A DNA stretch of 64,000 nucleotides, from positions 62,001 to 126,000 of the forward strand of contig NZ_FZOD01000023.1 of NCBI RefSeq assembly GCF_900188345.1. The letters are read 5' to 3'. The DNA is from Streptosporangium subroseum. Its GTDB lineage: Bacteria; Actinomycetota; Actinomycetes; Streptosporangiales; Streptosporangiaceae. Every line of letters starts with the position of its first letter. Within the stretch, counting starts at the first letter, position 1. Positions 1 to 10,316 of this stretch are shown here, in pieces. A model generated the notes under the pieces. That model was not told the DNA's origin. It searched no databases and saw only the letters and a list, made by a program, of their open reading frames with translations. Position numbers and translations under genes: made by a program.

Positions 1-2
1 CA

Positions 3-60
3 CGGTCAGCCGGAGTCCGGGGGTGGGGCGCGGGCGGTCGCGGTCAGCCGAGGTCCGGGG
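3..60. repeat. Direct repeat spanning the 3' end of the membrane-protein gene
   Basis: Bases 3-22 and 41-60 match at 18 of 20 positions with a 38-base period. The second copy contains the stop codon of the minus-strand gene that ends at base 44, so the first copy is an echo of the gene's terminus lying just downstream. The left edge of the window may cut further copies. Similar echoes occur at many other gene ends here. Confidence 0.6.
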
Positions 61-1087
61 TGAGGCCGGGAACGGGGGCCGACTCCGTGAAGCGGCCCTG
101 GCAGGCCAGGTCAGGCGAGTCGGGGGGCACGATCGGCAGGGCCGGGGCGAGCCAGGAGATCATGCTCTGCTCGACGTACCAACCGTGCAGGTTCACGGAC
201 GTCCTGGGCACCTCTCCGGGATCGGGGCAGAGAATCCTCGACCGGAGCCGGTCGTTCGGGACGAAGCTGACGCGGCCCTCGCGGTCCAGGACGGTGGACA
301 TCTGGTCGTCACTGCCGACCAGATAGCCCACGATCACGCTGCTTGAGTCCTTCTCCTTCTCGTCATCGGTGATCGTCATGGCGATCAGCGGCAGGATCGG
401 CGCCTTTATCACGACCACACCGACCAGGAACGGCGTGAGCGCCGCTATCGCGATCGCGATGCCGTGGGTCAGCACCTTGGCGGGCGCCACGGGCACCGGG
501 CCGGTCAGCAGCGCCGTGAACCCCGGCGGGAGCACGAGGAGGAGCGCGGTCGCCACATCCCCCTCGGCGAACGCGATGACGATGGCCGGCCACAACAGTA
601 CGTAGGAGAGCACCGCCGCCATCAGCGGCAGCGCGTAACAGAACGTGGTCCGCAGCTCCGCGTGGCCCGGGAACCGGTCGCGCACCGTCAGGCCCATCAC
701 GGCCAGCGCGAGCATCGCCAGCGTCGGCAGGAATCGCAGCTGCCAGGTGAACGCGCCCACCACGACGGTCAGGACCACGACCCAGTCGGGCAACCGCTCG
801 GCGACGCGCACCAGCCATGACGAGTGACCCGTACTGATCCGGTAGAGGGTGCCGAGGAGCCGTCCGCCGAGGACGACGACGGGCAGCACCCACAGCATCG
901 CCAGCAGGACCGCGCTCAACATGCCCAGCGGGCTGACGGTCTGCACGAGCAGGAGCAGCGTCTGGGTGTCCTGCTTGCTGGCGTACCAGAGCCGCAACAC
1001 CAGCAGGACGAGCGGGAACACCGGCAGCAGCGCGAGGAACCACTCCTGGTTCCTCGGCGCGTTCTTGATCCGCGTGTTGGGCTTCAT
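44..1087 (-). CDS. Polytopic membrane protein of unknown function
   Basis: The 347-residue product starts MKPNTRIKN and has about seven hydrophobic segments within roughly residues 14-245, including a pair after the Trp-Tyr motif near residue 30 and a long hydrophobic stretch around residues 155-205. The C-terminal third (about residues 245-347) is hydrophilic, with an acidic/lysine DDEKEKD patch, and ends Pro-rich. The ATG at 1087 is chosen because it lies 4 bases after the stop of the upstream solute-binding gene; extending it would overlap that gene in another frame. I recognise no family. The tight pairing with a membrane-anchored solute-binding protein suggests the two act together at the membrane, which is inference. 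Confidence 0.75.
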   Translation of the reverse strand: MKPNTRIKNAPRNQEWFLALLPVFPLVLLVLRLWYASKQDTQTLLLLVQTVSPLGMLSAVLLAMLWVLPVVVLGGRLLGTLYRISTGHSSWLVRVAERLPDWVVVLTVVVGAFTWQLRFLPTLAMLALAVMGLTVRDRFPGHAELRTTFCYALPLMAAVLSYVLLWPAIVIAFAEGDVATALLLVLPPGFTALLTGPVPVAPAKVLTHGIAIAIAALTPFLVGVVVIKAPILPLIAMTITDDEKEKDSSSVIVGYLVGSDDQMSTVLDREGRVSFVPNDRLRSRILCPDPGEVPRTSVNLHGWYVEQSMISWLAPALPIVPPDSPDLACQGRFTESAPVPGLTPDLG

Positions 1088-1091
1088 CCGG

Positions 1092-2510
1092 CTAACACCC
1101 CAGTACGGAGAGGGTTCGCTCCCAGGGCCACCTGCGCACCGGGGGAGGAAGCGTGCAGGGCTGCTCCGCCCGGGCCACGCTCCCCTGGTAGCCTCCGGAG
1201 CCGTCGTCCAGCGGAAGGATGTACTTGTCGTAGGCCTCCTCCCACCTCCGGTCCCGGGGGTCGGCGTAGGAACGGTAAAGGGAGAGGTCGACCAGGGTGC
1301 GCAGTGCGGCGTTGCTGCCCGCGTTGACCGCCCACATCTCCGTCTTCTCCAACCCGAGATCGTGGTGGACCAGCCTCTCCGCGGGCCCCTTTTTCGCGGA
1401 GTCCTTGACGAATCCCGCCAGAAGGGCCGCATCCGTGGTCACCGCGTCGAAGTCTCCTTTCTTCAGCCCCTCCACGCAGTCCTTGAGCGAGTTCATGCCG
1501 GTGATCTCGGTCCCCGACGCCTGCCCCCCGGTCGCGTCGAACAGCGCGCCCTCGGAGGTCGAGGTGCCGAGCGTGCATACCCTGCTGTCCCTCAGCTGCT
1601 TCAAGTCAGTGATCTTCTTGGGAAGTTTGGTCCCCGCCTCCATGGTCACCACGGACTGCTCGGTGAAAAAATAGGGCTTGGAGAAGCCGACGGCGGGGTT
1701 CGCCTGACGGTCGGGCGTCACGCTGAAGCTCGCGACCACGAGGTCCGCTCTGACGGACTTGCCCTCGGCGTTCTTCCCCTGCATGAGGTCGTCGTTCCTC
1801 CCCTGCATGCGCGCCCTGTCCTCGGTCTCGATGGACAGGAATTCGATCTCTTTCGGCAGGTAACCCAGATCCGCGGCGATCATGCGCGCGATCTCGATGT
1901 CGAAACCCTCGAACCCGCCGCCCCGCTTACGCTCGGCGATGTACGGGGTGTCGCCCTTCACGCCGATCCGGATCTTGTTGTTGGTCCCGTTGGTGTTCTT
2001 GGTCCTGTTGTTGGACAGTCCCGCCTGCTCCCACAGCTCGGCCTCGGTGGGCGGCCCGCTCCCCCACAGGACGGACACTCCGACCACGGCCGCGGCGAGG
2101 ACCAGCGCGATCCACGCGGACAGCCGGAATCGCCGGAACCTGCGCAGGCGGGGCTTCAGTGACGGCCCCGGCCATGCGACCTCGGCGTTCTCCGAGCCCT
2201 CGGCCCGCTGCTCCCCGGACCATCGATCAGGCTCGTCACCGTCCTGCGGAACCCGCTGGTCACCGCCCTCATCGGACGGTGGGTCGTGCTCGTCACCGGC
2301 CCACCGGACCTGCTGATCGTCGTCCTCGACAGGCGGCGGGTCGTGCTCGTCACCGATCCACCGAGCCTGAGGATCACGATCCCCGGCCTCCCCGGTAGAC
2401 CACAATTCGTGCGCGCCGTCGGGCGGCCCGTGGTGCTCCCGGTCATGCCGCTCGGAGGGAGCCGACGACTCCTCCGGACGCATTCCCCCGTCCGCAGGTT
2501 TATCCGCCAT
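1092..2510 (-). CDS. Membrane-anchored family-3 (amino-acid type) solute-binding protein
   Basis: The 472-residue protein has an acidic cytoplasmic N-terminus (1-128) in which the motif GDEHDPP recurs near residues 53 and 72 with a looser third copy. A basic stretch and one transmembrane helix (about 131-149) follow, then a periplasmic-binding-protein family 3 domain from about 178. The domain shows the usual opening IRIGVKGDTPY and the F-x-G-F-D-I-E-I-A signature of glutamate/glutamine-binding proteins. Instead of a lipobox the protein uses a non-cleaved anchor. No permease or ATPase of the polar amino-acid family lies next to it, so it may sense rather than transport. It probably forms an operon with the downstream membrane protein. 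Confidence 0.85.
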   Translation of the reverse strand: MADKPADGGMRPEESSAPSERHDREHHGPPDGAHELWSTGEAGDRDPQARWIGDEHDPPPVEDDDQQVRWAGDEHDPPSDEGGDQRVPQDGDEPDRWSGEQRAEGSENAEVAWPGPSLKPRLRRFRRFRLSAWIALVLAAAVVGVSVLWGSGPPTEAELWEQAGLSNNRTKNTNGTNNKIRIGVKGDTPYIAERKRGGGFEGFDIEIARMIAADLGYLPKEIEFLSIETEDRARMQGRNDDLMQGKNAEGKSVRADLVVASFSVTPDRQANPAVGFSKPYFFTEQSVVTMEAGTKLPKKITDLKQLRDSRVCTLGTSTSEGALFDATGGQASGTEITGMNSLKDCVEGLKKGDFDAVTTDAALLAGFVKDSAKKGPAERLVHHDLGLEKTEMWAVNAGSNAALRTLVDLSLYRSYADPRDRRWEEAYDKYILPLDDGSGGYQGSVARAEQPCTLPPPVRRWPWERTLSVLGC

Positions 2511-2640
2511 AACGCCCCCGGACTCCGTTTTTTGACAGAGTATGCCGCCGTCATCCGCCGCATAGGCATCTTCACCAAGAAGAGATCGAATGCCGCTTTC
2601 GGGACGTCAGATACGGCTTTCCGGACGCGGGAAACCCTGT

Positions 2641-3330
2641 TCAGACGGCAAGGAGGCGGTGGATCTCCTCTCCGCGCAGTTCCTCGGCCGCCCCCGAGTG
2701 GACGACGTGCCCGGCGTCGAGGATGAGGAAGCGGTCGGCCAGGCGCAGTGCCAGGTCCAGGTACTGCTCGACCAGCAGGAGCGACAGACCCGAGGCGTGC
2801 AGCCGCTCGATCGCCTCCTCGATCTCGATGATGATCGACGGCTGGATGCCCTCGGTGGGCTCGTCCAGGATGAGCAGCTTGGGACGGGTGACCAGGGCGC
2901 GGGCGATGGCGAGCTGCTGTTGCTGCCCGCCGGACAGGAATCCGGCGCGCCGTTTGAGCAGCGGTTTCAGGCGGGGGAAGGTCTCCAGCGCCTCTTCCAG
3001 CGCCTCCTGCGGCCCGCCGGAGGCCTCCAGGGTGACCTGGAGGTTGCCGAGCACGCTGAGCTGGGGAAAGCTCTCGTGCCCCTGGGGGACGTACGCCATG
3101 CCGAGCCGTACCCGCTCGTGGGGCGGCAGACGCGTCACGTCGCGGCCCTCGAAGGTGACCGATCCGGCGGTGGCGGGCAGCACGCCCATCACGGTGTTGA
3201 GCAGCGTGGTCTTGCCCACCCCGTTGCGGCCCATCACGCAGACCAGTTGCGCGGGCTCCACCTCCAGGGAGACCCCGAACAGAACCCTGGCCCTGCCGTA
3301 TCCGGCGTCAAGATTGTTTACCGACAGCAT
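2641..3330 (-). CDS. urtE: Urea ABC transporter ATP-binding subunit UrtE
   Basis: The 229-residue ATPase carries Walker A GRNGVGKTT, the ABC signature LSGGQQQQL and Walker B LLILDEPTEG, giving a complete LivF/UrtE-like nucleotide-binding domain. It is the second of the two ATPases that power the branched-chain/urea-type permease. It is the last gene of the urtABCDE set, and its ATG at 3330 overlaps the end of urtD by 23 bases, implying translational coupling. The urea assignment rests on family resemblance and on the urease operon beside it; a branched-chain amino-acid LivF role is the alternative. Confidence 0.9.
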   Translation of the reverse strand: MLSVNNLDAGYGRARVLFGVSLEVEPAQLVCVMGRNGVGKTTLLNTVMGVLPATAGSVTFEGRDVTRLPPHERVRLGMAYVPQGHESFPQLSVLGNLQVTLEASGGPQEALEEALETFPRLKPLLKRRAGFLSGGQQQQLAIARALVTRPKLLILDEPTEGIQPSIIIEIEEAIERLHASGLSLLLVEQYLDLALRLADRFLILDAGHVVHSGAAEELRGEEIHRLLAV

Positions 3331-4066
3331 CGCTTGGCTTCCTTCCGAGATAGACCTCCTGCACGCGCGGGTCGTCGCGGATCTGATCGACAGATCCCTC
3401 GATGAGCACCCTGCCCTCGTGCAGGACCGTGACCTGCGAGGCATACCTGCGCAGGAACTCCATGTCATGTTCGATCACGATCACCGTGTGGTCGCGTGCC
3501 ACCGACGTCATCAGCTCGCCGGTGCGCTCCCGCTCGTCCTTCGACATTCCGGCCACCGGCTCGTCCAGCAGGAGCAGCTTGGGCCCCTGGGTGAGCAGCA
3601 TGCCGATCTCCAGCCACTGCCGCTGCCCGTGGGAGAGCACTCCGGCGGGACGGTCCGCCAGCGGTCCGAGCTCGGTGATCTCCAGCGCCCCGGCGACGGC
3701 GTCGGAAACGCCTCGTCTCCGCCGCGCCAGCGACCAGAGCGGCTGCCGGAACGACGCGGCCAGGTCGAGGTTCTCCAGGACGGTGAGCTCCTCGAAGACC
3801 ACCGAGGTCTGGAAGGTCCGCCCGACGCCGAGCCGTACGATCTGGTGCTCGCGCAGGCCGACCAGGCTGCGCCCGTCGAAGACGACCTCGCCGGTGGTCG
3901 GGCGGGTGAGGCCGGTGATGACGTCGATGAGCGTGGTCTTGCCCGCGCCGTTGGGCCCGATCAGGAACCGCAGCTCACCCTGTTCGACGGTCAGGTCGAT
4001 GCCGTCGATGGCCCGGAAGCCGTCGAAGACCACCGACAGCCCGCGCACCTCGATCATCGCGCTCAC
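3308..4066 (-). CDS. urtD: Urea ABC transporter ATP-binding subunit UrtD
   Basis: The 252-residue ATPase has Walker A GPNGAGKTT, a signature region that reads LSHGQRQWLEIG (the SHGQ variant typical of UrtD) and Walker B LLLLDEPVAGM. It is the LivG-like partner of UrtE on the cytoplasmic face of the permease. It overlaps urtC by 4 bases and urtE by 23, so all subunits are probably translated from one message. Confidence 0.92.
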   Translation of the reverse strand: MSAMIEVRGLSVVFDGFRAIDGIDLTVEQGELRFLIGPNGAGKTTLIDVITGLTRPTTGEVVFDGRSLVGLREHQIVRLGVGRTFQTSVVFEELTVLENLDLAASFRQPLWSLARRRRGVSDAVAGALEITELGPLADRPAGVLSHGQRQWLEIGMLLTQGPKLLLLDEPVAGMSKDERERTGELMTSVARDHTVIVIEHDMEFLRRYASQVTVLHEGRVLIEGSVDQIRDDPRVQEVYLGRKPSDAVGKQS

Positions 4067-5172
4067 GCGACCTCCTCCATGACTCTCCTGCCGGGGGCGT
4101 CCGCGGGTGGGGGTTCGGGATCGCCGCTCCGGGCCGTCCGCCGTCGCGCCAGGGCGTCGCGGGCCGACGCCGCCAGGCCGAGGATCCCCTTGGGGGCCAG
4201 GGTCATGACGAGGATGAACAGCGCGCCCTGCAGGTACAGCCAGCCGTCGGCGAACTGCTCGCTGAAGGACGTCTTTGCGTATCCCATGACAACCGCGCCG
4301 AGGATGGCCCCGGCCAGGGCGAACCTGCCGCCCACCGCGACCGCGACGACGAGTTCGAGGGAGGGGACCACGCCCAGCAGCGCCGGCGAGATGATCCCGA
4401 CGACGGGCACGAACAGCGCACCCGCGAGCCCGGCCATACCCGCCGAGATGGCGAAGGTGACGGTCTTGACCCTGGCGGGGTCGTAGCCGAGGAACCTGAC
4501 GCGGTCCTCACCGTCCCTGACCGCGACGAGCAACCGCCCGAAGCGGCTGTTCACCAACTGCCGCGCGCCGAGATAGAGCAGCCCGGTCGCGATCGCGACC
4601 GCGAAGTACAGTCCCCGCTGGGTGGAGTCGGCCGCCAGGTCCTGGCCGAACAGGTCGAAGAAGTTGGTCAGGCCGTTGGTGCCGCCGGTCAGACCCTGCT
4701 GGCCGACGAGCAGGATGACAAACGCGGCGGCGAGCGCCTGGGTGAGGATCGCGAAGTACGCGCCGCGCACCCGCTGCCTGAACACCAGCAGGCCCAGCAC
4801 CGTCGCGATCAGCATCGGCCCGATGACGACCATGGCCAGCGCGAACACCGGGTTGGCGAACGGTTTCCAGAGCGCGGGCAGCTGCTCGACCCCGCTCCAG
4901 ACCATGAAATCCGGCAGGTCTCCCTGGGCGTCCACCAGCTTCAGGTGCATGGCCATCGCGTAGCCGCCGAGCCCGAAGAACACCCCCTGGCCGAGCGCCA
5001 GCATGCCACCCTGTCCCCAGGCCAGGCCGATGCCCAGGGCGACGATCGCGAAGCAGAGATATTTGGCCAGCAGGCCGAGACGGAAGGGCTCCAGCAGGAG
5101 CGGGGCCACGACCAGGGCCAGCACGGCCACCGCCGCGAAGACACCCGGTCCCTTGAGGCGTGCGAGGTTCAT
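4063..5172 (-). CDS. urtC: Urea ABC transporter permease UrtC
   Basis: The 369-residue LivM/UrtC-type inner-membrane permease has a hydrophobic N-terminus and about nine to ten membrane spans. The conserved segment LAWGQGGMLALGQGVFFGLG near residue 50 is characteristic of UrtC. A short charged Arg/Pro tail ends the protein. It pairs with UrtB to form the channel. The start overlaps the urtB stop (shared bases 5169-5172) and its own end overlaps the urtD start. Confidence 0.92.
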   Translation of the reverse strand: MNLARLKGPGVFAAVAVLALVVAPLLLEPFRLGLLAKYLCFAIVALGIGLAWGQGGMLALGQGVFFGLGGYAMAMHLKLVDAQGDLPDFMVWSGVEQLPALWKPFANPVFALAMVVIGPMLIATVLGLLVFRQRVRGAYFAILTQALAAAFVILLVGQQGLTGGTNGLTNFFDLFGQDLAADSTQRGLYFAVAIATGLLYLGARQLVNSRFGRLLVAVRDGEDRVRFLGYDPARVKTVTFAISAGMAGLAGALFVPVVGIISPALLGVVPSLELVVAVAVGGRFALAGAILGAVVMGYAKTSFSEQFADGWLYLQGALFILVMTLAPKGILGLAASARDALARRRTARSGDPEPPPADAPGRRVMEEVA

Positions 5173-6035
5173 GTCAGCGCCCTCGATCGGAGTACGAACA
5201 GTCCCTGCGGCCGGAACTGGAGGAAGGCGACGATCGCGGCGAACACGATGACCTTCGCCAGACTGGCGTCGCTCCAGAACTCGGCGTAGGAGTTGAGCAG
5301 GCCGAGCCCCGCGGCGGCGATGACCGCTCCGCGCAGCTGACCGAGCCCCCCGGCGACGACCACGAGGAAGGCGTCGACGATGTAGTAGGTGCCGAGGGCC
5401 GGTCCGACCGGGCCGATCAGGGTGAGCGCCACCCCGGCCACTCCGGCGAGACCCGAGCCGATGAAGAAGGTGCGCTGGTCCACCTGGCCGGTGTTGATGC
5501 CGCTGACCGCGGCGAGCTGCCGGTTCTGCATCACGGCCTGCATCCGGCGGCCCTGGCCGGTGCGGTTCATGTAGGCCCAGATGCCGACGACGGTGGCGAG
5601 CGCGAGGGCGAAGATGAACAGCCGGTTGTACGGCAGGGGCCCGATCCCGCCCTGCAGCCAGGTGGGCGCCTGGACCTGGACGTTGGGCGCCCCGAACAGG
5701 TCGCGGGCGAGCTGCTGAAGCACGAGGCTGACGCCCCAGGTGAGAAGCAGGGTGTCGAGCGGGCGTCCGTAGAAGTGCCTGATCGCGGTCCGCTCCAGGA
5801 TCAGTCCCATCAGTCCCGCGACCAGGAACGCCACCGGCAGGGCCACGATCACAGCCATCCGGCCGGTGAGATCCTGCAGCAGGTAGGCGGTGTACGCCCC
5901 GGCCATGATGAACTCGCCGTGGGCCATGTTGATCACGCCCATCTGGCCGAACGTGAACGTCAGTCCGAGCGCGATGAGGAGCAGCACGGCGCCGATGGAC
6001 AGGCCGATCGGGAGCTGGTTGAGAAATGCCTCCAC
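5169..6035 (-). CDS. urtB: Urea ABC transporter permease UrtB
   Basis: The 288-residue LivH/UrtB-type permease has the family hallmark TFGQMGVINMAHGEFIM near residue 30 and about eight membrane helices. I chose the GTG at 6035 (MEAFLNQLPIG...) because the purine-rich GGAAAGGGGA lies a few bases upstream and homologues begin at this point. An ATG at 6101 would add 22 hydrophilic residues without a visible ribosome site. A 121-base gap separates it from urtA, perhaps allowing differential expression of the more abundant binding protein. Confidence 0.92.
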   Translation of the reverse strand: MEAFLNQLPIGLSIGAVLLLIALGLTFTFGQMGVINMAHGEFIMAGAYTAYLLQDLTGRMAVIVALPVAFLVAGLMGLILERTAIRHFYGRPLDTLLLTWGVSLVLQQLARDLFGAPNVQVQAPTWLQGGIGPLPYNRLFIFALALATVVGIWAYMNRTGQGRRMQAVMQNRQLAAVSGINTGQVDQRTFFIGSGLAGVAGVALTLIGPVGPALGTYYIVDAFLVVVAGGLGQLRGAVIAAAGLGLLNSYAEFWSDASLAKVIVFAAIVAFLQFRPQGLFVLRSRALT

Positions 6036-6156
6036 CGGTGTCCCCTTTCCTACGAGTGTGTGGCTCCGGAACCGGGCCGTGCCGCGTTGTGGGCGCGTCA
6101 CGGTGCTGCCCGTGATCAGGTACGACCCGGATCCGAAGCCGGTCTACGGGGAGGCG

Positions 6157-7392
6157 TCAGCCGTTGGACAGGCCGCTCGCCCAGGGGTAGCCCTTCAGGT
6201 AGGGGTCGGGCTTGATCGGCTCGCCGGAGTTCCAGACCTCCTTGATGAGGCCGTCGGGCTGGATGACCCCGATGCGGGCCGTCTTGTACATGTGCTGGTT
6301 CTCGCCGTCGATGGTGACCAGGCCCTCGGGGCGCTCGACGGCGATTCCCCCAGCGGCCTTCCTGACGGCCTCGACCTCCACGGTCCCGGCCTTCTTGGCC
6401 GCCGCCGCCCAGAGGTAGACCGCGTTGTATCCGGCCTCCATCGGGTCGGAGGTCACCTTGTCGGCGCCGTACTTGGCCTTGAACGCGGCGACGAACTTCT
6501 CGTTGGCCGGGGTCTCGGTGGTCTGGTAGTAGTTCCAGGCGACCGGGTGGCCGGCGATGTTGTCCACGCCGATGCCCTTGACCTCTTCCTCGGCGACGCT
6601 CACCGACAGCACGGGCATCTCCTGCGCGGTGACCCCGGCGCTGTTGAGCTGCTTGAAGAACGCGACGTTGCTGTCGCCGTTGAGCGTGTTGAAGACCGCG
6701 TCCGGCTTGGCCTGGACGACCTTGTTGGTCAGCGTGCTGTACTCGGTGTGGCCGAGCGGGGTGTACTCCTCGCCGAGGATCTCCATCCCGTTCGCCGCCG
6801 CGTACGCCTTGATGATCTTGTTGGCGGTGCGCGGGAAGACGTAGTCGCTGCCGACCAGGAAGATCTTCTTCTTGCCCTGTTCCTTGAGGTAGTCCAGGCC
6901 GGGGATGATCTGCTGGTTGGTGGTGGCGCCGGTGTAGAAGATGTACGGCGAGCTCTCCAGCCCCTCGTACTGCACCGGATACCAGAGCAGGGCCTTGCTC
7001 CGCTCGAAGACCGGCAGCATCGCCTTGCGGCTGGCCGAGGTCCAGCCGCCGAAGGTGGTGGCGACCTTGTCCTGGCGGATCAGCTTGGTGGCCTTCTCCG
7101 CGAAGGTCGGCCAGTCGGAGGCTCCGTCCTCCACGACGGGGGTGAGCTTCTTGCCGAGCACGCCGCCGGACGCGTTGATCTCCTCGATGGCGAGCAGTTC
7201 GGCGTCCCTGACGGTCACCTCACTGATGGCCATGGTGCCACTCAGGGAATGCAGGATGCCGACCTTGATGGTGTCGCCGGCGCCACCGGCGACCGAGGCA
7301 CTCTCGCTCGCCGGGGCTTCGCCGCCACACGCGGTGAGGGCGGTGGCCAGCGCCGCGATGGCGACACCGGAGCGCCAGACTGAATTCCTCAA
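6157..7392 (-). CDS. urtA: Urea ABC transporter substrate-binding lipoprotein UrtA
   Basis: The 411-residue precursor has a signal peptide ending in the lipobox LTAC, then an Ala/Ser linker and a Leu/Ile/Val-binding-fold domain opening IKVGILHSLSGTMAIS, as in UrtA/AmiC-like urea and amide binders. The TTG at 7392 is preferred because AAGGAGG lies 7 bases upstream. An ATG at 7443 would place 17 extra hydrophilic residues ahead of the signal peptide. As first gene of urtABCDE it is transcribed away from the urease operon; the 396-base region between them should hold both promoters. Confidence 0.93.
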   Translation of the reverse strand: MRNSVWRSGVAIAALATALTACGGEAPASESASVAGGAGDTIKVGILHSLSGTMAISEVTVRDAELLAIEEINASGGVLGKKLTPVVEDGASDWPTFAEKATKLIRQDKVATTFGGWTSASRKAMLPVFERSKALLWYPVQYEGLESSPYIFYTGATTNQQIIPGLDYLKEQGKKKIFLVGSDYVFPRTANKIIKAYAAANGMEILGEEYTPLGHTEYSTLTNKVVQAKPDAVFNTLNGDSNVAFFKQLNSAGVTAQEMPVLSVSVAEEEVKGIGVDNIAGHPVAWNYYQTTETPANEKFVAAFKAKYGADKVTSDPMEAGYNAVYLWAAAAKKAGTVEVEAVRKAAGGIAVERPEGLVTIDGENQHMYKTARIGVIQPDGLIKEVWNSGEPIKPDPYLKGYPWASGLSNG

Positions 7393-7788
7393 TGACTTTC
7401 CTCCTTGCCGGTACGGCCCCCGCACCGATCTATCTGCCGCCAAGGTGACTGAGTGAGGTTTCCCGTTGAGATCACATTTGTTAATTGCGCTTTACTGGGA
7501 TATCACCGACGTGACAGGACAAGGCAGTACAAGCACGCCAGAGGGTAGAAACGCAAACATTCATCGGCGAATCAGCCCCGGTCCCGCCGCGATTCCCGCC
7601 ACCTTCCGCGCACGCTGGCCTTCTCGCGAGAAAGCGCGGAGACTCGTCACGAAGAAAGAGCGGACCCCTTCATGAGAAAGGACCGCTTAGCGCCGTCTCT
7701 TTTCCATATTTTGGACATGCAGCACGTGGAAACCAGTTCGACATCGCCGTGCAACATTGTGGAAACCGTCGGTTCTTATGGTCCGGGA
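7393..7788. promoter_or_regulatory. Divergent urtA/ureA intergenic region with a GTGGAAACC direct repeat
   Basis: These 396 bases separate the divergent urea-uptake and urease operons and must contain both promoters. The nonamer GTGGAAACC occurs at 7726-7734 and 7759-7767, exactly 33 bases apart (three helical turns), the second copy ending 22 bases before the ureA start. The GAAAC core recalls half-sites of the nitrogen regulator GlnR, but the spacing does not match the known 22-base arrangement, so the regulator is unassigned. An open frame at 7466-7675 has no coding character. Confidence 0.5.
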
Positions 7789-8091
<303 letters not shown>

Positions 8092-8139
8092 TCCTCAAAG
8101 ATCGGCACCCGGCGAGTTCCCAAGGAGCGGTGAGCGCCG

Positions 8140-8455
8140 ATGACACCCGGTGAGATCCAGTACGGCGAGGCGCCCATCCCGCTCAACCCGGGCCGCGAGC
8201 GCGTCACCGTCCGCGTCGTCAACACCGCCGACCGGCCGATCCAGGTCGGGTCGCACTACCACTTCGCCGCGTGCAACCCCGGGCTGGCGTTCGACCGCCA
8301 GGCGGCCTGGGGCACCCGCCTCGACATTCCCGCCGGCACGGCGGCGCGGTTCGAGCCGGGCGTCGAGCGCGACGTGACCCTCGTGCCGATCGCCGGGAAC
8401 CGGATCGTCCCCGGGCTCCGCTCCGAGTGGGCCGGACCTCTCGACGGGAGCCCCC

Positions 8456-8466
<11 letters not shown>
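8140..8466 (+). CDS. ureB: Urease subunit beta UreB
   Basis: The 108-residue product shows the UreB core: MTPGEIQYGEAPIPLNPGRE at the start, the conserved VGSHYHF segment and the RLDIPAGTAARFEPG motif. It is the structural beta subunit packing between UreA and UreC. AAGGAG lies about 13 bases before the ATG, rather far, so coupling to ureA may help. It overlaps ureC by 11 bases. Confidence 0.95.
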
Positions 8467-10170
<1,704 letters not shown>

Positions 10171-10171
<1 letters not shown>

Positions 10172-10242
10172 TGCACGCCGCACCGCTGCCGGGAGTCGGT
10201 CGGCTCCCCGCCGGGGGCCACGGACTCGGGAGGCTCTTCTGA
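10171..10242 (+). CDS. Micro-ORF 1 between ureC and ureF (23 residues)
   Basis: An open frame starts at the A of the ureC stop (TGATG) and runs 23 codons to another TGATG. The peptide begins MHAAPLPG and includes LPAGGHG, the same motif that opens UreF. It has no folded-domain features. Its arrangement suggests a ribosome ending ureC could reinitiate here and pass on to the next unit. Whether a peptide is made is unknown; it may simply be a duplication relic. Confidence 0.4.
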
Positions 10243-10316
10243 TGCACGCCACGCTGCCGCCGGCCGATCCCCGGCTCACCTCCGGGGATCACGGGCACTC
10301 GGGAGGCGTCTTCTGA
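10242..10316 (+). CDS. Micro-ORF 2 between ureC and ureF (24 residues)
   Basis: The second duplicated unit encodes 24 residues beginning MHATLPPADPRL, with an internal HGHSGGV identical to the UreF N-terminal motif, and ends at the TGATG that supplies the ureF start. It is closer to genuine ureF than micro-ORF 1. It has no independent ribosome site; expression, if any, would be by translational coupling. Confidence 0.4.
   Translation: MHATLPPADPRLTSGDHGHSGGVF

Noticed and set aside
7445..7475. Possible GlnR box upstream of urtA
   Set aside because: GTGAC and GGAAAC-like halves are present but the spacing and order do not fit the known GTnAC-N6-GAAAC layout.
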